A stretch of 64,000 bases of DNA from Roseiarcus sp963807735 (GCA_963807735.1 CAWEDI010000006.1:70341-134340); one strand, 5' to 3'. Counted from the stretch's first letter, positions 8,657 through 19,500 are shown. The notes: generated by a model not told the origin, from the sequence alone. Made by a program: numbers and translations.

Positions 8657-9067
8657 CTATAGGCTCGTGTCAGCGGAGCGGACGATCACGCATCCGGTGA
8701 TCTTCCAGCCGCCGTCCGCTTGGTGACCGAGCGTGTAAACCCCGCCCCAGACGACATTATCAGCGTCGAGGAATACGACGCCCTGTTCAATCTGATCGCC
8801 GTCGCGCGTTTGCTTGCCGAATTGCACGCTGCGGTGGCGATAGACCGGCGGATAGGTCTGTTTCACCATCGCCAGGAACGCATCGGCGCTCGGAAATTTG
8901 TCCTGCACGCCCGGCGCGGCGAAGGCGTAGGCGCCTTGCGCGTCGTCATGCGCGAAGGCGTCGAGCTGGCTGTTGATGATGGCTTGGACGTCCGGCGCCG
9001 GCGCGTCTTCAGCGCGGGCGAAACCGCCAAGGGCGAGGACAAAGAGGGCGAAAATCAGCCCGCGCAT
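8657..9067 (-). CDS. DUF4864 domain protein, exported (copy 1)
   Basis: The role is unknown. The protein has 136 residues and starts at the ATG at 9067, which begins a clear signal peptide (MRGLIFALFVLALGGFARAE). The mature part follows the DUF4864 pattern: VQAIINSQLDAFAHDDAQGA, then F, then the signature YRHRSVQFG, and a C-terminal WKITGCV. The fold is expected to be NTF2-like. A paralogue with the same layout lies 0.3 kb upstream on the same strand (9349-9774), so the two probably arose by tandem duplication. Confidence 0.85.
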   Translation of the reverse strand: MRGLIFALFVLALGGFARAEDAPAPDVQAIINSQLDAFAHDDAQGAYAFAAPGVQDKFPSADAFLAMVKQTYPPVYRHRSVQFGKQTRDGDQIEQGVVFLDADNVVWGGVYTLGHQADGGWKITGCVIVRSADTSL

Positions 9068-9259
9068 CGGCGTCTCCGCGATATCCGTGGAGCTTATACG
9101 GCGCCAGGGCCGTTGGAGTTTCGCGCGTTGCAGATATTTTTTGCTGACAATACGACTCTGAGCGCGAGCCGAGAACCCATTATAGAACGTCGACCGTCGC
9201 CGTACCCGACTTGTCCCAGAACGCCTACGCTTTCGTTTGCAGCAGCGGCGTTGCTCGGC

Positions 9260-9278
9260 GACCGGGGCAACCCCGGTC
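9260..9278. repeat. short intergenic hairpin repeat
   Basis: GACCGGGG and CCCCGGTC pair perfectly around a CAA loop, and the sequence is followed by atgacgg. The tail matches that of the hairpin at 19501-19521 (cccggccatgacgg), so both belong to the same family of alphaproteobacterial intergenic hairpins. It lies between the two DUF4864 genes. Confidence 0.5.
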
Positions 9279-9348
9279 ATGACGGATGGGGTTGCTAGAC
9301 CCCCCCAAGCGGCGGCCTAACCTGACGCCGCCGGCGTCCGCGAAGCGG

Positions 9349-9774
9349 TCAGACGCTGGTCTCCGGCGCCTTGGCGAGCAGACAGCCCGACGTGCGCCAC
9401 GCGCCGTCCTTCTGTTTGGCCAGCACGAACACCGCCGACCACACTTCATTATCCTGACCGACGATCGTCACGACGATGCCGATCTCGTCGCCGCGCCGCG
9501 CCGACTGACCGAAGTCGACGCTGCGGTGGCGGTAGATCGGGCCGTATTTAGACTTGACCGCGCCGATGAAGTTCGACGCGTTCTCGAACTGCGCCTGCAC
9601 CTCGGGGGCGGCCAGCCGCCAAGCGCTCGCGGCGTCGTCGCGCTCGAATGCGTCGAGCTGGCTCTCGACGACCGCCTGGGCGTCGGCCGGCGTCGGATCA
9701 TTGGCGAAGGCGCTCGGGGTCACGAGCGCGAAGCCAACTACAAATCCAAGATACCAGGACTTTGGGCTCGTCAT
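9349..9774 (-). CDS. DUF4864 domain protein, exported (copy 2)
   Basis: A 141-residue paralogue of the gene at 8657-9067. The ATG at 9774 starts a signal peptide (LGFVVGFALVTPSAFA). The mature domain has VVESQLDAFERDDAASAW, then YRHRSVDFG and WRTSGCLLAKAPE, in the same order and spacing as copy 1. DUF4864 is a small NTF2-like domain without an assigned function. The gap to copy 1 is 281 bases and contains a hairpin repeat, so the genes may be transcribed separately. Confidence 0.84.
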   Translation of the reverse strand: MTSPKSWYLGFVVGFALVTPSAFANDPTPADAQAVVESQLDAFERDDAASAWRLAAPEVQAQFENASNFIGAVKSKYGPIYRHRSVDFGQSARRGDEIGIVVTIVGQDNEVWSAVFVLAKQKDGAWRTSGCLLAKAPETSV

Positions 9775-9931
9775 GGCGCTCTCCGTCGAATTACAGAAAC
9801 TTACGCAGCCGACGCTCCCCAGTTCCCAAACGGTAGAACCTTTTTTGGTTAATTTGCGTGGTCTTCGCCACATCTCAGAGCCGCGCGACCTCGCGGCGCG
9901 CACTCCCAGGAAGGACCGCCTCGCAGCTGCG

Positions 9932-11158
9932 TCAGGCCGGCGCGGCGGCCAATTTCGGCAGGCGCGGCCAGGCGATCAGGCTGAACATGAGCCCCAGCGG
10001 CGCCCAGCTCATCGGCATGTCGATCTTCTTCAGCTCCAGCATGAGGAACGGCATGGTGAAGGCGAGCAGCAGCGCAAGGATCTCGCCGACGTCGAGTTGT
10101 CCGGCGACGCGGTAACGCTCTACGAAATACCAGACGAGCGCCAGCGTCATCATCGGCATGTCGTAGTTGAACGCGTGCGGCGTCGCGAGAAACGTGCCGA
10201 CGACGAGCAGCGCGGCTGCGCGCTCGCTCGGCCCGTCGCGATAGGCGCGCCAGACGACGATGCCGACCGGGATCGAAACCACGAGCTGCAAGCCCCAAGC
10301 GACCGAGCGCCACGCGCCGAGCATGATCGCGTTGGCGTAGATGGTCGGCATGTAGCCGACGACGGGATGAAAGCGGGTGGCGTATTCGAAGATCGAATGC
10401 AGCCACAGGCCCCACAGCGCGAAGCCGTAGACGTAGCTCGAAACGGCGACCCCGGCGAGGAAAGTCGCCGCGGCTGTCGTGATCGCGCGCCAGCCCCCCA
10501 TCGCGACCAGCGCCACCGGGACCAAAACGCCAAGCTGCGGCTTGTAGACGAGCAATCCAAACAACACCCCGGCCAACGCGGGCCGTGTCGGCAGCAGCCG
10601 CAGGCCGCCGATCATTAGCGCGCCGGAGAGATAGCCGGTCTGGCCCGAGATCAGCGTGATTCCGGTCGCTGGCGCGACGATGGCGCCGAGCGCCCACCAC
10701 CATTCCCGCCACCGTCCCGCGGTCATCGCAAGGAAATAGGCGGCGAAGGCGGGAATCATGAAGACGTAGAACGCCAGATGCAGCGGCAGTCGGCCGAGCG
10801 GCCCCAACAGCAGCAGAAAGCTCGGCGGATAGGGAAACGGATTGTAGCCGTTGGGATTCATGCCGAGCGTGATCTGGCGGGCATGCAGCGCGTCGGCGTC
10901 GAAATTGGTCGCCGCGTCGCCGCCGTGGGTAATGACGGCGGAGGTCCACAGCGCGAAGAAATCGCCGAAATGGTAGGTTTGTTTGCCTTCCAGGATGACT
11001 TTCGTCGCCATGAAGACATAGGCGAAGAACATGGCGGCGACGAACATCGCCATGAGTTCGACGCCCTTGCGCGGCAGCGCGAGGTCAAGGGGATGGAGCA
11101 GCCAGGCGGGAAATCTCCGGTCCGATCGCGGTCGCCATGTGGACGCTTGCAAACTCAT
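9932..11158 (-). CDS. GT87/DUF2029-type membrane glycosyltransferase
   Basis: The protein is a predicted GT-C fold glycosyltransferase of the kind that uses polyprenyl-phosphate sugars to build envelope glycans or lipids. It has 408 residues and about ten hydrophobic segments. The first outer loop carries FGDFFALWTSA, and YNPFPYPPSFLLLLGPLGRL is the Y-P-P-x-x-L motif typical of DUF2029 proteins. The motif LLVYKPQLGVLVP in the middle and TPHAFNYDMPM near the end are also characteristic. No glycan gene cluster surrounds it, so the acceptor is unknown. Confidence 0.82.
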   Translation of the reverse strand: MSLQASTWRPRSDRRFPAWLLHPLDLALPRKGVELMAMFVAAMFFAYVFMATKVILEGKQTYHFGDFFALWTSAVITHGGDAATNFDADALHARQITLGMNPNGYNPFPYPPSFLLLLGPLGRLPLHLAFYVFMIPAFAAYFLAMTAGRWREWWWALGAIVAPATGITLISGQTGYLSGALMIGGLRLLPTRPALAGVLFGLLVYKPQLGVLVPVALVAMGGWRAITTAAATFLAGVAVSSYVYGFALWGLWLHSIFEYATRFHPVVGYMPTIYANAIMLGAWRSVAWGLQLVVSIPVGIVVWRAYRDGPSERAAALLVVGTFLATPHAFNYDMPMMTLALVWYFVERYRVAGQLDVGEILALLLAFTMPFLMLELKKIDMPMSWAPLGLMFSLIAWPRLPKLAAAPA

Positions 11159-11579
11159 GCTCGGCCCCTGCCCTCGCGCTTCTAGCGCGCACGGCAGGGA
11201 AGCAGAGTTTTCTTTCGATCGGCTAAACAGAAGCCTGAACGGATTATAGTAAAGCCGCTGTTAACGCAAGAATATCGCGAACCAGCGCTGACATCGATGT
11301 ATTGCGAAAAGCGTAGGACAAATCCGCCCTTTTCGCGCAAACAATTCACGTCGCCGATGCGCGGAAAAGTGCGTGGAACATAGAGCGTTAAGGATCGGCT
11401 CCCTCCAAGCTTTAAAACACTCGCCCGAGGGAGCCGCTCATGAAAATATCGTGCTTAAAGCATAATTAACCTACGCCCAAACGTTTGACAGAGCAAGCCT
11501 AAACAAGAGATAGGTTGCGCAAATGCGCGGCTTCGTGCACACATGGTAAACGCGCCCGCCGCCCGCTATCCGCCGCGGC
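11159..11579. other. intergenic region, no gene seen
   Basis: These 421 bases lie between the GT87 gene start and the pccA end, both on the minus strand. The half near 11159 probably carries the promoter of the GT87 gene. An inverted repeat is at 11397-11435. No coding signal is seen. Confidence 0.6.
11397..11435. repeat. inverted repeat
   Basis: GGCTCCCTC (11397-11405) and GAGGGAGCC (11427-11435) are perfect inverted repeats of nine bases around a 21-base spacer. There is no T run, so a terminator call is weak. It may be an operator or a stem in a transcript. Confidence 0.45.
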
Positions 11580-13583
<2,004 letters not shown>

Positions 13584-13676
13584 GGGCTCCCCCGGCCGGC
13601 CGGTCATTTCCTGGCTCGCGCGGTTCTTATGCGAGGCGGCGCCGCGCGTAAATGCGTCGAGAGCCTATCCTTCGCG

Positions 13677-13698
13677 GGCTGTTCCCCAGGGAACAGCC
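13677..13698. promoter_or_regulatory. palindrome upstream of the adhesin-like gene
   Basis: GGCTGTTCCC and GGGAACAGCC pair around a CA centre. The palindrome lies in the divergent gap between pccA and the gene at 13774, about 75 bases before that start. It could be an operator or a transcript stem. No regulator is identified. Confidence 0.4.
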
Positions 13699-13773
13699 GT
13701 CCTCGCGAGCCCGCCTTAACCTTGCGAACACCGGGCGGCCTCCGTCGCGCCCGCGAACCGCGAGGAGAGTTCC

Positions 13774-16680
13774 ATGTGGAAGCCGTGGCAGGGCTTGCGG
13801 CCCGGAATCGAAAATTCCGCGACCTTCAACCCGTTTCCGGTCAGCGACCAGGCCAGCGACAGCGCGGCCGACCCCGCCTCGCCGACGACCGCCTTCGCCG
13901 CCCCCTTGGCGCCCTGGAGATTGACCGCCGCGCCGCAAACGACCGGCGGAAGCACCGTTGTGGTCTCGTCGCCCGGCGGCAGCGGCATGGTGTTCAACGA
14001 CAGCTTCGACTCGACCTGCACCGCCAAGTTCGAGGCTTGCGTCGTCGCCGCCGAGAAGACGCTGGAAGGGCTGTTCACCAATCCGATCGTCTTCAACGTC
14101 AAATTCACCGAGCAGAACCAGGGCAATAACGGCGACGCCGCCGAAAATAGCTGGAGCAGCAACACAAACGTCAGCTACGCCACATTGAAAAACTCGCTGC
14201 CCGGCAGCGATGTCCTGCCCGCGACGGCGCCGTTCCAGACGGCCGGCTTGCCGGAAGCCTACGCGCGCATGTTGGGCCTGAGTTCGAGCAAGCCGGCGAT
14301 CGACGACACCGTCACCTACAACACCGCGTTCAATGGCCTGTTTGGTCAGGACGTCACCAATGTCCTGATCCACGAGATGAGCGAAGGCTTGATGGGGCGC
14401 GTCGGCGGCCTCGGCGACCAGAACGGCGATTACAGCACGATGGACCTGTTCCGCTACACGGCCACGGGCGCGGCGGATCTGACGGACGGGCGCGACGGGC
14501 AGACCACGTTCTTCTCGTCGAACGGCGGCAATTCGATCGACCAGAGCCTGTCCTTCAACAACGAATACAACAGCAACAAGCAGCAGACGAACACCGGCGA
14601 CGTCGCCGACTTCACGCAACAAGCGGTGTTTGGCTTCGACGTCCAAGGCGAGACGATCACGCTGACGCAGACCGAACTGAACATGATGGCGGCGCTCGGC
14701 TGGAAGTCCCAGATGTCCGAGGATTTCTTCACCGCCAGCTCCGGCAATTGGCAGACGCCGACCGATTGGTCGAGCAACGTGGTCGACGGCGCGCAGCCGA
14801 TCGAACCGCAGGATGCGTTCATCGGCCTCAACGGGTCGGCGGCGAACGCGACGAGCCTGGATGACCTCATCGTCAACAGCATCGGGACCAACGCCGCCAG
14901 CAGCCTGACCATCGACGGCGCCAGCCGTTTCACCGCGACCAACGGGACCACGCTGAACGTCGACGACGAGTTCGCGACTTCGGTTGGCAACAACGGGACG
15001 ATTGTTGTCGAAGGCGGCTCGACGCTATCGGCCGGCGGCTTTTTCTACAATGCCGGCGCGTTGACGATAGCGGGGGTCGATTCGTCGGCTGTCTTTACCG
15101 GCGCGCTCAACAATTCCGGCTCGATTGCGATCGGCGTCGGCGCTTTCGCGAGCATGGCGGGCCACGTCTGGAACTCGGGCTCGATCATGATTGGCGCCCA
15201 GAACTCGACGATCAGCAGCCTCGGCATATGGGGCCTCCCGTCGGCGACGACGTTGAGCGGCGGCGGCGCGATCGAACTCGGCCAGATCACCGTCAGCATC
15301 CTCGGGAACCCCGGGATCGCCGTGGGCGGCGGCGGCGGCCATATCGCCACGACGGTAAGCGCGGGCGCGATCTTGGGCGCCGGCGCGTTCGTCAACGACG
15401 ACAATACGATCACCGGCGTTGGAAGCTTCTCCGTCGGCAGCCTCGACAACCGCTCGTTGACCGGCATCGGCGCAACCGTGGCGGGTTATTCGGTGCAAAT
15501 TGTGTCGGGCACGATCTCCAACGAGGGCGAATTGTTCGCCGATGCGGGCGCAACCCTCGAACTCGGGTTGAACAGCGGCGCGGCGACGTTCGCAAATTCC
15601 GGCCGCATCGACCTCGCCGCAGGCGCCGATCTCGCGATCTCCAGCAACTTGACCGCCTCGGGGAGTGGTTCAATCCATTTCAACGGCGCCGGCGGCGCGC
15701 TGACGAGCGCCGACATCGGCCCGACCACCTTCACCAACGCCAATACGATCGTCGCCACGGCTTCGGCGCAAATCGGCGACGCGGGAATCAAAACCGCGAA
15801 CGACCTCGCCCTGATCGACACCGGCGCGATCGTCGCCGAAAATGCGGGCGTCACCCTGACCCTCAACACCGGCGCCAACACGATCGTCGACAGGGGCGGC
15901 CTCTTTGAAGCTGAATCGGGCGCGCAATTGACGATCGATTCCGCAGTGCAGACCGGGCAATTCGCGCCGGTCGGCTTGCCGGCCCCGAAACAGAGCCTCA
16001 TCGAGGCCGCGAGCGGCGGGACCGTCAACGTCGCCGCGTCGATTTTCGACGGCGTGCGCTTCGCCAGTCAGCTCAATGGCGCGATCTACATCGCCGGGGG
16101 CACGGTAAACGTGGCGGCCGGCGTCTCGCTCGGCGTGCCGGTGGCGTTCTCCGGCGCGGGGGGAACTCTCAATCTGAGCAGCACCCCGAACGCTGTCGCG
16201 GTGAACGGCTCGGGCGGATCGATCAACCTGACGAACGCCGCGGCCAGCGTCACCGGCAACGGGTTCACCATCACCGAGACGGGGACTTGCTCGCTCACGG
16301 TTGGCGGCAACAGGACGGTTGGCGGCGACGACATCGTTCGCGGTTCGGGCCAAACGACGACGACGCTCGCCAACTCTCTCGTTCAGCTCCAAGGCCACGG
16401 CAATACCGTCAACGCCGGCGCGAACGACGAATTGGCGCTGGAGGGCGCGAACGACGTGCTCAACCTGTCGCAATTGTTGGGCGAGACGGTCGTGCGCGAC
16501 TTCGCCGCCTCGGACGTGATCGGCGTCAGTCACAACGACTTCGCCAACTTCGCCGCGCTGCAGAGCCACATGACGCAATCGGGCGCGAATGCGTTCATCA
16601 GGTTCGACGCGCGCGACTTCATCGAGCTGACCAACGTAACAGCAGCCAGTCTCACGGCGGCGCAGTTCCACTTCACCTGA
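13774..16680 (+). CDS. large secreted metalloprotease/adhesin-like protein (NF038122-like)
   Basis: This 968-residue protein has an N-terminal domain like the NF038122 metalloprotease family and a long beta-helix-type tail. Residues 70-310 contain the FTNPIVFNVKF region, the zinc-type motif HEMSE at 200-204, the acidic MDLFRYTATGA, and ELNMMAALGWK. Residues about 320-870 are G/N/S/T-rich repeats resembling surface adhesins (for example GSIAIGVGAFASMAGHVWNSGSI). The last 90 residues (DFIELTNVTAASLTAAQFHF) resemble the uncleaved signal of type I secreted proteins, and there is no N-terminal signal peptide. A GAGGAG element precedes the ATG. No ABC exporter genes are near. Confidence 0.7.
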   Translation: MWKPWQGLRPGIENSATFNPFPVSDQASDSAADPASPTTAFAAPLAPWRLTAAPQTTGGSTVVVSSPGGSGMVFNDSFDSTCTAKFEACVVAAEKTLEGLFTNPIVFNVKFTEQNQGNNGDAAENSWSSNTNVSYATLKNSLPGSDVLPATAPFQTAGLPEAYARMLGLSSSKPAIDDTVTYNTAFNGLFGQDVTNVLIHEMSEGLMGRVGGLGDQNGDYSTMDLFRYTATGAADLTDGRDGQTTFFSSNGGNSIDQSLSFNNEYNSNKQQTNTGDVADFTQQAVFGFDVQGETITLTQTELNMMAALGWKSQMSEDFFTASSGNWQTPTDWSSNVVDGAQPIEPQDAFIGLNGSAANATSLDDLIVNSIGTNAASSLTIDGASRFTATNGTTLNVDDEFATSVGNNGTIVVEGGSTLSAGGFFYNAGALTIAGVDSSAVFTGALNNSGSIAIGVGAFASMAGHVWNSGSIMIGAQNSTISSLGIWGLPSATTLSGGGAIELGQITVSILGNPGIAVGGGGGHIATTVSAGAILGAGAFVNDDNTITGVGSFSVGSLDNRSLTGIGATVAGYSVQIVSGTISNEGELFADAGATLELGLNSGAATFANSGRIDLAAGADLAISSNLTASGSGSIHFNGAGGALTSADIGPTTFTNANTIVATASAQIGDAGIKTANDLALIDTGAIVAENAGVTLTLNTGANTIVDRGGLFEAESGAQLTIDSAVQTGQFAPVGLPAPKQSLIEAASGGTVNVAASIFDGVRFASQLNGAIYIAGGTVNVAAGVSLGVPVAFSGAGGTLNLSSTPNAVAVNGSGGSINLTNAAASVTGNGFTITETGTCSLTVGGNRTVGGDDIVRGSGQTTTTLANSLVQLQGHGNTVNAGANDELALEGANDVLNLSQLLGETVVRDFAASDVIGVSHNDFANFAALQSHMTQSGANAFIRFDARDFIELTNVTAASLTAAQFHFT

Positions 16681-16698
16681 GAGCGTGCGATCGCCGCC

Positions 16699-16755
16699 GG
16701 AGCGTCGGCCTCCAGGCCGACGAGCGTCCCCCGTCGGCCTGGAGGCCAACGCTCC
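16699..16755. repeat. REP-like palindromic element, copy 1
   Basis: GGAGCGTCGGCCTCCAGGCC opens and GGCCTGGAGGCCAACGCTCC closes this 57-base nested palindrome. It lies between two convergent genes. The same element occurs at 31850-31906 (57 bases) and 33224-33284 (61 bases). Confidence 0.8.
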
Positions 16756-16763
16756 GGGAAGCC

Positions 16764-17537
16764 TCACTCTCGCGCCTTCTCCAACTCCGCTCGCGCCGCG
16801 CTGCGCAACAACAACGCGTCGGTGGAGATCGAGGTGAAAGCGATTCCGCGGGCGCGCGCGGCCTTCGCCTGCACGCCGTCGAAGCAGAACAGCCCGGCGA
16901 ATTTTCCGTGCTTGCGCGCCGCGGCGGCGATCTGCGTCAGCGCGGTCTCGACCGCGGTCCCGCGCGGGTCCACCGCCCCGCCCGTGGACAGCGCGATCGA
17001 CAGATCGGAGGGACCAACGAACACCCCGTCGATGCCCGGCACGGCGAGAATGTCGTCGAGCGCGTCGAGCCCCTCGCGGGTCTCGACCATGGCGATGGCG
17101 AGCGTGATCGCATTGGCCTCGTGCAGGTAGGCGGGGCCGACGAAACCGCTCAAGGGTCCGCACGCCCGCGGCCCCCACGAGCGCCGGCCGAGCGGCGGGA
17201 ATTTCATGAAGTCGGCGAACTCAAGGGCGTCGTCGACGCCGTTGATCATCGGCGCGATGATCCCGGCCGCGCCCGCGTCGGCGAGCCGGCTCGCCGCGGC
17301 GAAATCCCCGACCCCGACGCGCACCACCGTCGGCTTACCCGCGAGCGCCACCGAAAGGATCGCCCGCGCCGCGCCGGTGAGGTCCACCGCGCCATGCTGC
17401 ATGTCGAGCGTCACGGTGTCGAAATCCTCGCGCGCCAGCGTCTCGGCGATCTGCGGGTCGTTGATGCCGACCCAGGCGCTGTAGACGCCGCCGGCGCGTA
17501 AAGCCCGCACCAACTTGCCGATCACGGGTTCGGTCAT
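16764..17537 (-). CDS. HpaI/HpcH-family aldolase
   Basis: The product is a class II, metal-dependent pyruvate aldolase-like enzyme that would cleave 2-keto-3-deoxy or 4-hydroxy-2-oxo acids to pyruvate and an aldehyde. The ATG at 17537 is preceded by AAAGGAG. The 257-residue length is standard. Signature parts are FDTVTLDMQHGAVDL (the D-x-x-H-G of the family), VVRVGVG, AGAAGIIAPMINGVDDA, AIAMVETREGLDALDDILAV with the metal-binding glutamate, and VFVGPSDLS. No catabolic gene cluster surrounds it, so the substrate is open. Confidence 0.88.
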   Translation of the reverse strand: MTEPVIGKLVRALRAGGVYSAWVGINDPQIAETLAREDFDTVTLDMQHGAVDLTGAARAILSVALAGKPTVVRVGVGDFAAASRLADAGAAGIIAPMINGVDDALEFADFMKFPPLGRRSWGPRACGPLSGFVGPAYLHEANAITLAIAMVETREGLDALDDILAVPGIDGVFVGPSDLSIALSTGGAVDPRGTAVETALTQIAAAARKHGKFAGLFCFDGVQAKAARARGIAFTSISTDALLLRSAARAELEKARE

Positions 17538-17677
17538 GGTCGCTCCTTTTCGTTGGCGCGGACCTTCGCGGCTCGGCCGTCCCCCGTCAATACGCGCATG
17601 AACCGCTTGTAACTTGCCTTTCATGCGCCCCGCGCGGAGTCTTCACGACGCGCAATTCGCCCAGGAGCGTTCGCCCC

Positions 17678-18175
17678 ATGAAAAAACTCGTTCTCTCCGC
17701 CATCGCCGCCGCCGCCCTCGCGGCCTCCGCCTATTCCCTCACCGCCATCGCGGCGACCGACGCGCCCGACGGGGCGGCGACGCACCAAATGAGGGACGCC
17801 GGTTTCCTGCTCGACGCGAAGCTCGCCGGCATGAAGGCCGCGCTGAAACTGTCCGCCGATCAGGAGAAGCTGTGGACGCCGTTTGAGACCGCAGTTCGCG
17901 ACGGCGTGAAAGCGCGCCGAGAAGCGATGCGCGAGTGGCGCGACGAGCGTGACGGCGACGAGCGCCCCTCCCCGATCGCCATGATGACCCATATGTCGGA
18001 TCATCTCGCCAAGGCTTCGGAAAATCTCAAGAAGGTCGCCGACGCCGCCAAGCCGCTTTACGACAGCCTTGACGACGGGCAGAAGCGCCACTTCGGCCCG
18101 CTGCTGCACATGCTGCGCGAAGGCGGCGGCCGGCACGAGGGCGGAGGCGGTGAGCACGGCCCGAAGCCGCTCTGA
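17678..18175 (+). CDS. Spy/CpxP (LTXXQ)-family periplasmic protein
   Basis: A 165-residue exported protein related to Spy/CpxP periplasmic chaperones and stress sensors. It begins with a signal peptide (MKKLVLSAIAAAALAASAYS). The helical core has the family pattern ALKLSADQEKLWTPFETAVR, the alphaproteobacterial variant of LTxxQ, and then a second helix pair ending in DSLDDGQKRHFGPLLHMLR. The C-terminus is rich in Gly, His and Glu (GGGRHEGGGGEHG) and could bind metal. It is transcribed away from the aldolase gene. Confidence 0.8.
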   Translation: MKKLVLSAIAAAALAASAYSLTAIAATDAPDGAATHQMRDAGFLLDAKLAGMKAALKLSADQEKLWTPFETAVRDGVKARREAMREWRDERDGDERPSPIAMMTHMSDHLAKASENLKKVADAAKPLYDSLDDGQKRHFGPLLHMLREGGGRHEGGGGEHGPKPL

Positions 18176-18293
18176 GCGGTTTCCCCGCGGCGGAACCGCC
18201 TTGCAAGTGACGTTAGGGCGCCGCATTGGCGACGTCTTTTCGTCGACAAGGCCGTGTCATCTTAATCAATTCGACGCGAGCCGCCCGCCGCCC

Positions 18294-18719
18294 ATGTCCA
18301 GACCCTGGTCCCTAGATTCCGAGCGCCGGCCGCCGCCGCTCGGGCCCCTGATGGCGGGCGCCCGCGCGCGCGGGGTGGCCGACGGTTTCGCGTGGCTCGG
18401 GCTTGCCGCCATTCTCATCGACGATCGCGGCGAGGCGCTCGACGTCAGCCCCGGGGCCGCGGAGCTGATGGGCGATTGGCTTTATATAGAGCGGGGCCGG
18501 CTGCGCGCCCGCGACCGCAACGCCGATCGCACGCTCGCCGAGGCGATCGAAGCCGCGCTTACGCAAGGATACGCCGCCAACGTGCGCCTCCTCGGGCCGG
18601 GCGGCGAGATGTGGGCGCATGTCGCGCCGATGCCTAGCGACCCCAACGATTCCTATCAGCTGCTGCGCGCCGTCGCGCTGCTCAGCCGCGCCCGCGAGGG
18701 CGCGGCGGCGCGGCACTAG
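18294..18719 (+). CDS. PAS-like sensory domain protein without output domain
   Basis: This 141-residue protein resembles the N-terminal PAS-type part of LuxR-family regulators: WLGLAAILIDDRGEALDVSP, then AAELMGDWLYIERGRLRARD, then LPGP-type turns and a final strand region. No helix-turn-helix or kinase part follows, and the frame ends at 18719. It could be a free-standing sensor or the remains of a longer regulator. The start at 18294 is the first ATG consistent with the domain. It is the last gene before the ribosomal block. Confidence 0.5.
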   Translation: MSRPWSLDSERRPPPLGPLMAGARARGVADGFAWLGLAAILIDDRGEALDVSPGAAELMGDWLYIERGRLRARDRNADRTLAEAIEAALTQGYAANVRLLGPGGEMWAHVAPMPSDPNDSYQLLRAVALLSRAREGAAARH

Positions 18720-19063
18720 CGAAAAAAGGTGAAGTTTCTCCTTGCGAAGGGGGTTGACTGCCCTTCGCGTGGTGAATATGGTCCGCGCGCTTTCGACAGG
18801 CTGTAGAGTTCAGTTGTTCGGCGCGACTCGCGCGGAACCCATCGGCTCTAAACGCTGACGATCTCATCGACGAGAGCCATACGCGCCGGAACTTTCCGAC
18901 GCGGTTGAGTGCAAGAGTGTTGCTGAGGCAGCGCTCCTCTGCGTTTTGAGCGCCCGAAACCCTTGAAACAGGGTTTTGCGGCGTTTTTGGTTTCGCATGT
19001 GCGCGAGATCGGGATTTTGGAACACGCGGGCCGCAAGGCCCGGGACGGAGCGAAGGGCTGTAG
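18720..19063. other. leader region of the ribosomal gene block
   Basis: This 344-base stretch separates the PAS-like gene from rpsL. It holds a promoter candidate at 18754-18782 and, if that is used, a leader of roughly 270 bases. No gene is seen in it. Confidence 0.6.
18754..18782 (+). promoter_or_regulatory. sigma-70-type promoter candidate for rpsL block
   Basis: TTGACT at 18754-18759 and TATGGT at 18777-18782 are separated by 17 bases, the ideal spacing for a housekeeping promoter. It is the best promoter match in the gap before rpsL. Confidence 0.55.
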
Positions 19064-19435
19064 ATGCCGACGATCAGTCAGTTGATCCGCAAGCCGCGGG
19101 CGCCAAAGGTTTATCGCGAGAAGGCTCGCCATCTGGAGGCTTCGCCCCAGAAGCGCGGCGTCTGCACGCGCGTCTATACGACGACGCCGAAGAAGCCGAA
19201 CTCGGCGCTGCGCAAGGTCGCCAAGGTGCGGCTGACCAATGGCTTCGAGGTGATTGGCTACATCCCCGGCGAGGGTCACAATCTGCAGGAGCACTCGGTC
19301 GTCATGATCCGCGGCGGCCGCGTCAAGGATCTGCCCGGCGTGCGCTACCACATCTTGCGCGGCGTTCTCGACACCCAGGGCGTCAAGGACCGCAAGCAGC
19401 GCCGTTCGAAATACGGCGCCAAGCGTCCGAAGTGA
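19064..19435 (+). CDS. rpsL: 30S ribosomal protein S12
   Basis: S12 sits at the decoding centre of the small subunit. The 123-residue protein has the conserved CTRVYTTTPKKPNSALRKV segment at residues 34-52 and GGRVKDLPGVRYH around 83-95. The lysines whose mutation gives streptomycin resistance (in TPKKPNS and in RVKDLPG) are present, so the sequence is wild type there. It opens the rpsL-rpsG-fusA-tuf run. No rpoC lies immediately upstream, unlike in many rhizobia. Confidence 0.98.
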   Translation: MPTISQLIRKPRAPKVYREKARHLEASPQKRGVCTRVYTTTPKKPNSALRKVAKVRLTNGFEVIGYIPGEGHNLQEHSVVMIRGGRVKDLPGVRYHILRGVLDTQGVKDRKQRRSKYGAKRPK

Positions 19436-19455
19436 CCTTCGCGAAAGCGAAGGTC
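19434..19455 (+). promoter_or_regulatory. GAAA-tetraloop hairpin after rpsL
   Basis: GACCTTCGC (19434-19442) pairs perfectly with GCGAAGGTC (19447-19455) around a GAAA loop. The stem starts inside the rpsL stop codon. No T run follows, so it is more likely a transcript-stabilising or attenuating stem than a full terminator. Confidence 0.6.
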
Positions 19456-19500
19456 ATCGCCGGGCGAAGACCCGGGGATCTGGTTCAAGGTTTCCATGGG

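Noticed and set aside
9250..9290. Possible rho-independent terminator after the DUF4864 gene
   Set aside because: The stem is strong but belongs to an intergenic repeat family, lacks a T run, and lies upstream rather than downstream of the nearer gene.
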